Of a DNA stretch of 32,783 bases, positions 7,405 to 14,068 are shown piece after piece. A program made the position numbers and the translations under genes. The notes under the pieces are model-generated. The model saw only the letters and a list, made by a program, of their open reading frames with translations. It was not told the DNA's origin and did not search any database. The stretch lies in the NCBI GenBank assembly GCA_937889545.1, contig CALAOT010000074.1, forward strand, positions 1-32,783. Direction: 5' to 3'. Source of the stretch: an uncultured Opitutaceae bacterium. GTDB taxonomy: Bacteria > Verrucomicrobiota > Verrucomicrobiia > Opitutales > Opitutaceae. The first letter of the stretch is position 1. Each line of letters begins with the position of its first letter.

Positions 7405-7848
7405 ATGCCCCGCACCTACACGATCGCACTCGGATCGGACCACGCAGGATTCAGGTACAAGGAACTGATCAAGGCCGCGCTCCTCGCCGACGGGCACAGC
7501 GTCCGCGACATGGGCACAGATTCGGAGCAGCCCTGCGATTTTCCCGATTTTGTGCGGCCGGTCGCCGAGGCGGTGGCGCGCGGCGAGTTCGAGAGGGGGA
7601 TCGTCCTCGGGGGATCGGGCAACGGCGAGGCGATCGTGGCCAACCGCGTGAGGGGCGTGCGCTGCGGCGTGTGCTGGAGCGAGCAGGTCGCGATCTGGAA
7701 CCGGTCCCACAACGACGCCAACTGCCTTTCGATCGGACAGAGGACCATCACGGAGGACGAGGCCATCAGGATCGTCCGGGTCTGGCTCGCCACCGAGTTC
7801 GAGGGGGGAAGGCATATCGCGCGCATCCGGAAGATCGACGGAGTCTAG
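7405..7848 (+). CDS. rpiB: ribose-5-phosphate isomerase B family sugar-phosphate isomerase
   Basis: A 147-residue member of the RpiB/LacAB family, which interconverts ribose 5-phosphate and ribulose 5-phosphate. Visible motifs are IALGSDHAGF at the N-terminus, MGTDS, IVLGGSGNGEAIVANR (about 66-81) and the late RSHNDANCLSIGQR. The catalytic Cys of the E. coli enzyme is absent. The site reads GGSGNGE with Glu75, as in the mycobacterial-type RpiB, where that Glu acts as base. The ATG start gives the expected family length. The E1 gene follows almost directly and kdsC comes after that, so the gene may belong to a sugar-phosphate and envelope operon. Activity on other sugar phosphates such as allose 6-phosphate cannot be excluded. 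Confidence 0.88.
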   Translation: MPRTYTIALGSDHAGFRYKELIKAALLADGHSVRDMGTDSEQPCDFPDFVRPVAEAVARGEFERGIVLGGSGNGEAIVANRVRGVRCGVCWSEQVAIWNRSHNDANCLSIGQRTITEDEAIRIVRVWLATEFEGGRHIARIRKIDGV

Positions 7849-7891
7849 CTTGCCCACCCGGCGCACGGCGTTCACCGTAAAGCCCTCAGCT

Positions 7892-9925
7892 ATGGCATTT
7901 CCCAACGCTCCCGCCATCCTAGCGTCGCGCGACCTTCGCCTTGCCGACCTGGAGAGGAGCCCGACCGCGTCCCTCCTGCGGATCTACGCCTGGATGCAGC
8001 TGGCGCGGGTCACCGACAACCGCATCCTCGATCTCTTCCGCCAGGGTTTGATCAAGGGAACGGTGACGGGCGGCCAGGGCAACGAGTGGATGATCGTCCC
8101 CCTTGCGCTCCTGGCCGACAAGGCGCTCGACGTGGTCTGCTTCACGCACCGTGACCTCGGGGGGCACCTCATCTGGGGGGGCCATCTCTGCGAGCACCTC
8201 AACCAGTATTTCGCCAACGCCGACAGCCCGACACGGGCGCGCGAAGGCAACATCCACCACGGAGACCCGGCGAACCGGTCGCTGCCGATGATCAGCCACC
8301 TGGGGGCGATGTGCGGGCCCGTCCTCGGCGCGACCGACTCCCAGCGCCGCTTCGGGCGCAAGGCTGTCGGATTCGCGTTCTTCGGCGACGGCTCCTCAAG
8401 CACGGGTGATATCCACGAATCGATGAACCTCGCGTCGCTCCAGTCGCTGCCGATCGTGTTCGTGATCGAGAACAACGGTTACGCGTACTCCACGCCCACC
8501 GACGAGCAGTTCATGCGGGGCACCGAGCTCTGGCGCCGGGCCGAGGGCTACGGGATGGAGGGCCTGGTGATCGAATGCGGGAGCCCCGAGGGCGCCGCGC
8601 GAACGCTGGGGGCCGTCATCGAGAAGGTGCGCTCGACATCACGCCCCATGCTCGTCGAGACGCGGACGCTCCGCCTGCGGGGCCACGCGGCCTACGACAC
8701 CTGCAACTACCTTCGGCCCGGCGAAGCCGAAGGGTTTGCGGCCAAGGACCCCCTTCCCGGGTTCAGGATGTCGCTCGCCGCCGTCGCGGGCGCGGGCCTG
8801 GTCGACTCTGTCGACGCTGAGATCGGCGCGTTTGTCGAGGAATGCGTCAAGGTCGCGATGGCAGTCCGGCGGCCGGATCCGGCCGGCATGGAGGAGGGGC
8901 TCTTCGCCCCCGCGCCCCCGCCCTTCGGGTGGCTGCCCGAGCCCGCGGCGCCCGAGAGCCTGACGATGGCCCAGGCGCTCAACCGCGGGCTTCGAAAGGT
9001 GCTGACCGAGCGGCCCGAGTCGATCGTCCTGGGCCAGGACATCGCGACCTACGGCGGCGCGTTCAAGGTGACCGAGAACCTTTACGGCGACTTCGGGCGG
9101 TCGAGGGTGTTCAACACGCCGCTTGCCGAGAGCGCGTGCACCGGGTACGCGATCGGCCTGGCGGTCAACGGGCACCGGCCGATCGAGGAGTTCCAGTTCG
9201 CGGACTTCGCGACCGAGGCCATGACGCAGATCACCCTCAATGCGGCCACGATGCGCTTCCGCTCGGGGGCCTCCTGCCCGCTCGTCCTGCGCCTGCCGTG
9301 CGGCGGCGGGCTCTCGTTGGGCTCGTTCCACTCGCAGGAGCTAGAGTCGCTTCTCCTCGCCATGCCCGGGATTAAGGCCCTGTACCCGAGCAATCCCCAG
9401 GACGCGTTCAACGCGCTGCTCGCCGCCTGCGAGGACAATAACCCCGTCCTGCTGTTCGAGCACAAGGGCCTCTACCGGCACGGAAAGCACCCGGTCGCAT
9501 GGGATCCGGGTTACCGCGGCATCTGGCGCCCCAAGCGCGTCAGGCAGGGCGGCTACGCAACGCTCGTGACGTACGGCGAGATGGTCCACGTTGCCGTCGG
9601 CGTGTGCGACTATCTCGCATCGGAATACGAGACCGACATCGAGGTGTTCGACCTGCGCTGCCTTTCCCCGCTCGACCTTTCGGAAATAGCCCCGTCGGTC
9701 GCTCGAACGGGCAGGCTCATCGTCCTTCACGAGGGCAGAAAGACGCACGGATTCGGCGCCGAGGTCGTCGCGAGGATCGTCGAGGGATCGCGCGCGCCGC
9801 TCAAGGCCCCTCCGCTGCGCGCCGGGGCGCTCGACCTGCCGGTCCCGTTCGCGCCCGAGCTCGAGGCCGCGTTCCGGCCGACGAAGGAGCGCGTGATCCA
9901 GCTCATCACGGAGTGGATGTCGTGA
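7892..9925 (+). CDS. fused 2-oxoacid dehydrogenase E1 (alpha and beta in one chain)
   Basis: A thiamine-diphosphate decarboxylase, 677 residues from ATG 7892; a TTG at 7850 would add 14. The N-terminal half is E1-alpha: HRDLGGHL, the ThDP motif FGDGSSSTGDIHES to ENNGYAYSTP, and RLRGHAAYDTCNYL. The C-terminal half is E1-beta: LGQDIATYGGAFKVT, NTPLAESACTGYAIGLA, EFQFADF and LRLPCGGGL. Such single-chain E1 proteins belong to the pyruvate or branched-chain 2-oxoacid dehydrogenase group and work with a lipoyl E2 and an E3, neither of which is encoded here. The loop that carries a phosphorylated Ser in mitochondrial E1-alpha has Ala instead. The stop overlaps the kdsC start in GTGA. Substrate choice between pyruvate and branched-chain 2-oxoacids is not decided by sequence. 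Confidence 0.9.
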   Translation: MAFPNAPAILASRDLRLADLERSPTASLLRIYAWMQLARVTDNRILDLFRQGLIKGTVTGGQGNEWMIVPLALLADKALDVVCFTHRDLGGHLIWGGHLCEHLNQYFANADSPTRAREGNIHHGDPANRSLPMISHLGAMCGPVLGATDSQRRFGRKAVGFAFFGDGSSSTGDIHESMNLASLQSLPIVFVIENNGYAYSTPTDEQFMRGTELWRRAEGYGMEGLVIECGSPEGAARTLGAVIEKVRSTSRPMLVETRTLRLRGHAAYDTCNYLRPGEAEGFAAKDPLPGFRMSLAAVAGAGLVDSVDAEIGAFVEECVKVAMAVRRPDPAGMEEGLFAPAPPPFGWLPEPAAPESLTMAQALNRGLRKVLTERPESIVLGQDIATYGGAFKVTENLYGDFGRSRVFNTPLAESACTGYAIGLAVNGHRPIEEFQFADFATEAMTQITLNAATMRFRSGASCPLVLRLPCGGGLSLGSFHSQELESLLLAMPGIKALYPSNPQDAFNALLAACEDNNPVLLFEHKGLYRHGKHPVAWDPGYRGIWRPKRVRQGGYATLVTYGEMVHVAVGVCDYLASEYETDIEVFDLRCLSPLDLSEIAPSVARTGRLIVLHEGRKTHGFGAEVVARIVEGSRAPLKAPPLRAGALDLPVPFAPELEAAFRPTKERVIQLITEWMS

Positions 9926-10464
9926 AGAAGAGGATCACACGCGATGCATGGGCCCGGATCCGCCTGTTCGCGATGGACGTCGACGGCGTCCTGACGGACG
10001 GGACCGTTTCCATCTCCTCGGACGGCACCGAGTCGAAGCGGTTCGCGATCATCGACGGCCTGGGGCTCGTGCTCCTGCGCGATTCCGGGCTCGAGCTCGC
10101 ATGGATATCGGGGCGCCAATCGGCGGCCTCCTCCCTGCGCGCAGCCGAGCTCAAGATCCCGCACGTCATCCAGGGCAGGCATGACAAGCTTGCCGCGCTC
10201 ACGGCCCTCGCCGCGGGCCTCGGGATGCCGCTGCGCGACTGCGCCTACATGGGCGACGACGTGGTGGATGCCCCGGCCATCGCCGCCGCGGGCATCGGCA
10301 TCTCCGTCCCGACCGCGCTTCCCGCCGCGCTCGCCGCCGCCGACTACGTCACGCGCGGCCTCCCTGGCCGCGGGGCCGTCCGCGAGGTCTGCGACCTGCT
10401 GTTGCGCGCGCGGGCGCCATCAGGTGGGAACCGAAGGGCCGGGCGGCGTACATTGCCGTTGTGA
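9922..10464 (+). CDS. kdsC: 3-deoxy-D-manno-octulosonate 8-phosphate phosphatase KdsC
   Basis: A 180-residue HAD phosphatase of the C0 (capless) type, which removes phosphate from KDO 8-phosphate to give KDO for LPS inner core. Motif I is AMDVDGVLTDG, with nucleophile and acid/base Asp. ISGR is motif II, KIPHVIQGRHDK is typical of KdsC, and CAYMGDDVVDAPA is motif IV. The GTG start at 9922 overlaps the E1 stop by 4 bases, and the stop in turn overlaps the lptC start (GTGA), which indicates coupled translation. The last 15 or so residues, rich in Arg and Gly, extend beyond the usual family end. Followed by lptC-lptA-lptB, as in many Gram-negative genomes. Confidence 0.92.
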   Translation: MKKRITRDAWARIRLFAMDVDGVLTDGTVSISSDGTESKRFAIIDGLGLVLLRDSGLELAWISGRQSAASSLRAAELKIPHVIQGRHDKLAALTALAAGLGMPLRDCAYMGDDVVDAPAIAAAGIGISVPTALPAALAAADYVTRGLPGRGAVREVCDLLLRARAPSGGNRRAGRRTLPL

Positions 10465-10904
10465 ACCGGATGGAAAAGGCCCTTTGCGCCGCGGTCGCAC
10501 TCCTCGCGTCCCTCCCGGGCGCGGCGGCGCAGGACATTGGCTCGGCCCCGCCGGCGAGAAACTGGACCCTCCCCCTGTTCACCAAGGAGGGTTTCTCCCA
10601 GATGACTCTCCGCGGCGACGAGGTGCGGCCCATCACCGCCGACCGGATCGACATCTCCGGGATGACGGTCACGGTCTACTCGGGCGACGCGCGAGCCATG
10701 GTCGACACTGTTCTCTCGAGCCCCGAGGCCACGTTCCTGATCAGCGAGAAGATCGCCCGCGGCGACCAGTCCGTCCGGTTGGTTCGCGACGACGTCGAGG
10801 TCACCGGCGAGAGTTGGACATATTTCTACAACGAGAAAAAAGTTCTGATCGCCCGCAACGCCCGCGTAGTGTTCCATGCCGCGATGCCCGACATCCTAAG
10901 ATGA
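10461..10904 (+). CDS. lptC: LptC-related LPS export protein
   Basis: A 147-residue protein with an N-terminal signal or anchor segment (about 6-24; ALCAAVALLASLPGAAAQ) and a beta-rich remainder of the LptC/OstA-jellyroll kind (FTKEGFSQMTLRGDEV, ITADRIDISGMTVTVYSG, SWTYFYNEKKVLIARNARVV). Similarity to textbook LptC is weak. The name rests mainly on position between kdsC and lptA-lptB and on the repeated beta-strand pattern. LptC links the inner-membrane transporter LptB2FG to the periplasmic bridge LptA. The GTG start overlaps the kdsC stop and the TGA overlaps the lptA ATG, so it is tightly coupled to both. Confidence 0.7.
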   Translation: MNRMEKALCAAVALLASLPGAAAQDIGSAPPARNWTLPLFTKEGFSQMTLRGDEVRPITADRIDISGMTVTVYSGDARAMVDTVLSSPEATFLISEKIARGDQSVRLVRDDVEVTGESWTYFYNEKKVLIARNARVVFHAAMPDILR

Positions 10905-11473
10905 GACCCCTCCCCCTCCTTGCGACGGCGGCTGCCCTGGCCCTGGCCGCGCCGGTGCGGCCGGCGGAAGCCCCGACCACCACGGTCGAATGCTCCGGAA
11001 TCGCCGAGTCGGTGAGCACGGACACCGAAAGCACGACGATCTTTCACGACCACGTGGTGGCCACCGGAAATGACATCACGCTTCATTGCGACTACCTGAA
11101 GGTCATCACCATGGGGATCGGCGACAAGAACGCCACGATCTCCAAGCATGACAAGTTCAAGTACCTCCTTGCGACGGGCAACGTCCGGATCGTCCAGGGG
11201 GACCGCGTGGCGACCTGCGGGCGCGCCGAGGTCTTTCCCGGCGAGGACCGGATTGTCCTCACCGAGAATCCGGTCGTGCGGATCGAGAGCGAACACTACG
11301 AGGCATCGGGCCCGCGGATGATTCTTTACCGGGGCCAGCGCCGCGCCGTGATCGAGGGAACGCCGGCCAACCGCTCGCACGTCCTGCTCCCGGGCATCAA
11401 GGACCTCGGGTTTCCGTCTGAGAAAACCGCGGCGCCCGGGAAGGAAACGCCGCAGGGCCCGTCCGCGAAATAA
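10901..11473 (+). CDS. lptA: LPS transport periplasmic protein LptA (OstA-like)
   Basis: A 190-residue periplasmic protein of the OstA-like beta-jellyroll family. It has a signal peptide (about 1-22, ending VRPAEA) and OstA-type strands such as VECSGIAESVSTDTESTTIF, VVATGNDITLHCDYLKV, LLATGNVRIVQGDRVATCGR and IVLTENPVVRIES, the last two being typical of LptA. It would form the periplasmic bridge that carries LPS to the outer membrane. The start is the ATG at 10901 overlapping the lptC stop (ATGA); the frame is open further upstream, but the signal peptide fixes this start. Two Cys in the mature region are unusual. lptB follows one base after the stop codon. Confidence 0.85.
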   Translation: MRPLPLLATAAALALAAPVRPAEAPTTTVECSGIAESVSTDTESTTIFHDHVVATGNDITLHCDYLKVITMGIGDKNATISKHDKFKYLLATGNVRIVQGDRVATCGRAEVFPGEDRIVLTENPVVRIESEHYEASGPRMILYRGQRRAVIEGTPANRSHVLLPGIKDLGFPSEKTAAPGKETPQGPSAK

Positions 11474-11474
11474 G

Positions 11475-12203
11475 ATGGCAACCCCGTCGATCGTTACCGA
11501 GGGCCTCGTCAAGATCTACGGAAGCCGGGCGGTCGTCGATGGCGTGGACCTCCGGATCGGGGGCGGCGAGGTGGTCGGGCTTCTCGGGCCGAACGGCGCG
11601 GGCAAGACGACGATCTTTTACATGGTCGTCGGCCTCGTCCCCGCGACAAGGGGGCGGGTATTCCTCAATGACCATGACATCACCCGGCTCCGGATGCATC
11701 GCCGGGCCCGGCGAGGGATCGGCTACCTGCCGCAGGAGCCATCGGTGTTTCGGAAGCTCACCGTCGAGGAGAACATCCTGGCAATCCTCGAGGCGGTCCA
11801 CGTCCCGCGGAGCGAAAGGAAGGCTCGGCTCGCGGAGCACCTGGGCGAGCTCGGCCTGGAGCATGTCGCAAGACAAAAGGCCTACACCCTTTCAGGCGGG
11901 GAGAGGCGCCGCCTTGAGATTGCCCGGGCACTCGTGACCCGACCGCATTTTCTGCTCATGGACGAGCCCTTCGCCGCGATCGATCCCATCTCCGTGGCCG
12001 AGGTGCAGAAGATAATGCGTCAGCTCAAGAATAGGGGAATCGGCATCGTCGTGACAGATCACAACGTGCGCGAGACCCTCCGGATCGTGGACCGCGCCTA
12101 TCTGATCCACAAGGGGCGCGTGCTCACGGAGGGCACGGGGGAATTCCTCATCCGCGACGAGAGCGCACGCAAATTCTACCTGGGCGAGGATTTTAACCTC
12201 TGA
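11475..12203 (+). CDS. lptB: LPS export ABC transporter ATP-binding protein LptB
   Basis: A 242-residue ABC ATPase. Walker A is GPNGAGKTT (38-46), the Q-loop is YLPQEPSVFRKLTVEENI, the signature is LSGGERRR, Walker B is FLLMDEPFAAIDP and the switch His is in VTDHNVRE. The phrases RARRGIGYLPQEPSVFRKL and DEPFAAIDPISVAEVQ are characteristic of LptB. It energises LPS extraction from the inner membrane with LptF and LptG, which are not encoded here. It follows lptA with no gap. In enterobacteria rpoN comes next, but here the following gene is hprK after 76 bases. No strong terminator is visible in that gap. Confidence 0.95.
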   Translation: MATPSIVTEGLVKIYGSRAVVDGVDLRIGGGEVVGLLGPNGAGKTTIFYMVVGLVPATRGRVFLNDHDITRLRMHRRARRGIGYLPQEPSVFRKLTVEENILAILEAVHVPRSERKARLAEHLGELGLEHVARQKAYTLSGGERRRLEIARALVTRPHFLLMDEPFAAIDPISVAEVQKIMRQLKNRGIGIVVTDHNVRETLRIVDRAYLIHKGRVLTEGTGEFLIRDESARKFYLGEDFNL

Positions 12204-12279
12204 CGCCGCGAGGGCGCAAGGGGCGGGACCCAGCGCTTTTTCCGTGCGTTCCCCTCGACTAATGTGCTGAAATCGGGCC

Positions 12280-13296
12280 ATGCAGAAGGCCATCCACGGC
12301 ATCACTGTCGCCCACTTCTACGACACCTACCGGGAGAAGCTCAAATTGGAGCTCGTGACCGGGGAGGCGGGGCTGCACCGGCTGATCCGCGAAGGGAGCA
12401 TCAACCGGCCGGCCCTCGCGCTGACAGGTTTCTTCAAGTATTTCGCAAACAAGCGGATCCAGGTGATAGGCGCCGCCGAGATGACCTTCCTGAAGACCCG
12501 GAGCCAGCTGGAGCAGACAGCCACTTTCAAGGAAATGGTGAAGCGGGCCGTCCCCTGCATCATCCTCACGAGGAACTACAATCCGACCCAGGCGATGCTC
12601 ACGGTAGCCTCCGAAATGGACCTGCCGGTCCTCCGGACGCCGCTCATCACGATGAATCTGGTGAACCTGGCGACGCTGTGCATCGACAACGAATTCGCCC
12701 CGAGCGCGATCGAGCATGCGACGACCCTGGACGTGAAGGGGGTCGGCGTGTTGCTGCGCGGTGAGTCGGGGGTGGGAAAGAGCGAGTGCGCGCTCGCGCT
12801 CATCGAACGCGGCCATTCGCTCGTGTCCGACGACATAACGATGATCAAGCTGCTTGATGAGCGCGAGCTCATGGCATCGAGCCGAGCGCTCAACCGCGGC
12901 TACATGGAGTGCCGCGGCATCGGGATCATCAACATCGCCGAGATGTTCGGCGTGAAATCCATCCGGCTCGAGAAACGCATCGACCTGGTGGTCTCGCTCC
13001 ACGAGTGGACGCCGGAGGTCGTGGAGGAGCGGACGGGGCTCGAGGAGAACAGCTACGAGATCCTCGGAATGAAGGTGCCGCACATCGAGCTCTACGTGAG
13101 GCCCGGGCGTGACATGGCGCGGCTGGTCGAGGTGGCGGCGCTCACCCAGGCGCTCAAGCGGATGGGTCACGATCCGGCCAAGGATTTCAACGACAGGCTG
13201 ATCGCCTTCATGTCCGAGGACAACGGGGCCAAGCGCCTGAAGATAAAGCCGATCGAGCGCGAGGAGCGCGCCCCCGCCCGGCCTGGCTCCGAATAG
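12280..13296 (+). CDS. hprK: HPr kinase/phosphorylase
   Basis: A 338-residue bifunctional enzyme that phosphorylates and dephosphorylates a Ser of HPr, the PTS carrier protein. The N-terminal domain (about 1-140) has the typical ITRPGLAL-like motif, here INRPALALTGFF. The kinase P-loop is GESGVGKSE (161-169), and the family signature appears as MECRGIGIINIAEMFG followed by VKSIRLEKRIDLVVSL. The C-terminal RPGRDMARLVEVAAL is also conserved. It lies directly after kdsC-lptCAB, where proteobacteria place rpoN and PTS-nitrogen genes. That suggests an ancestral link between envelope synthesis and PTS-based regulation. No HPr gene is in the window. The ATG lacks an obvious Shine-Dalgarno. Confidence 0.94.
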   Translation: MQKAIHGITVAHFYDTYREKLKLELVTGEAGLHRLIREGSINRPALALTGFFKYFANKRIQVIGAAEMTFLKTRSQLEQTATFKEMVKRAVPCIILTRNYNPTQAMLTVASEMDLPVLRTPLITMNLVNLATLCIDNEFAPSAIEHATTLDVKGVGVLLRGESGVGKSECALALIERGHSLVSDDITMIKLLDERELMASSRALNRGYMECRGIGIINIAEMFGVKSIRLEKRIDLVVSLHEWTPEVVEERTGLEENSYEILGMKVPHIELYVRPGRDMARLVEVAALTQALKRMGHDPAKDFNDRLIAFMSEDNGAKRLKIKPIEREERAPARPGSE

Positions 13297-13300
13297 ATCC

Positions 13301-14068
13301 ATGCCCGCACCCGAACGCGCCGACGGACGCAGGCCCGACGAGCTCAGAGCGATCTCGTTGGAGGCTGGCTTTGCGCCCAATGCGACGGGCTCGGTCCTCG
13401 TCCGATACGGCTCAACCCAGGTGATCTGCGCCGCGACGGTCGAGCCCGGCGTTCCCACGTGGATGAAACAGCAGGGGGTCAGGGGCGGCTGGCTCACCGC
13501 CGAGTACTCGATGCTCCCCTACTCTACCCATGAGCGCAAGACGCGCGACATCAACAGGGGGAAGCTGGACGGCCGGACCGTCGAGATCCAGCGGCTCATC
13601 GGCCGCTCGCTCCGCGCCGTCATCGACCTGGACAAGCTCGGCCAGAAAACCCTCTGGCTCGACTGCGACGTCCTCCAGGCGGACGGAGGCACGCGGACTG
13701 CGGCGATCACCGGCGCCTATGTCGCGGCGCGGCTCGCCGTCCAGAGGCTCCTCGACATGGGCGAGCTGAAGGAAAGCCCCCTGATCGACTCCGTGGCCGC
13801 GGTCAGCGTGGGCCTCCTCGGCGGAAACATGCTCCTCGACCTGGCCTACATCGAGGACAAGGACGCGGACGTGGACTTCAACATCGTCATGACGGGCCAG
13901 GGAAGGTTCGTCGAGGTGCAGGGCACGGGCGAGGAGTCGACCTTCAGCCATGAGCAGCTCCAGGCCCTCATTGCCCTGGCGCAGAAGGGGCTGAAGGAGG
14001 TCTCGGCGCTGCAGGCGGCCTTTCTGGCGAGCCAGCTCCTCGCGACGCAATCCCATGGCCTCTCCTGA
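13301..14068 (+). CDS. rph: ribonuclease PH
   Basis: A 255-residue phosphorolytic 3'-5' exoribonuclease that trims the 3' ends of tRNA precursors. Family motifs are present along the length: RADGRRPDELR at the N-terminus, VLVRYGSTQVICAATVEP, GWLTAEYSMLPYSTHER, RTVEIQRLIGRSLRAVID with the phosphate-binding Arg, and LDCDVLQADGGTRTAAITGA. Length and motif order match complete RNase PH. It begins 4 bases after the hprK stop, so it is probably cotranscribed. Its last 14 bases overlap the cyclase homologue in another frame. Confidence 0.95.
   Translation: MPAPERADGRRPDELRAISLEAGFAPNATGSVLVRYGSTQVICAATVEPGVPTWMKQQGVRGGWLTAEYSMLPYSTHERKTRDINRGKLDGRTVEIQRLIGRSLRAVIDLDKLGQKTLWLDCDVLQADGGTRTAAITGAYVAARLAVQRLLDMGELKESPLIDSVAAVSVGLLGGNMLLDLAYIEDKDADVDFNIVMTGQGRFVEVQGTGEESTFSHEQLQALIALAQKGLKEVSALQAAFLASQLLATQSHGLS

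Noticed and set aside
10181..10900. Long upstream extension of the lptA reading frame
   Set aside because: It overlaps kdsC and lptC in another frame. The signal peptide beginning at 10901 and the ATGA overlap fix the start.
12259..13497. A 412-codon open frame antisense to hprK and rph
   Set aside because: High-GC DNA gives long antisense frames. Both plus-strand genes are complete and conserved, and the antisense product matches no family I know.
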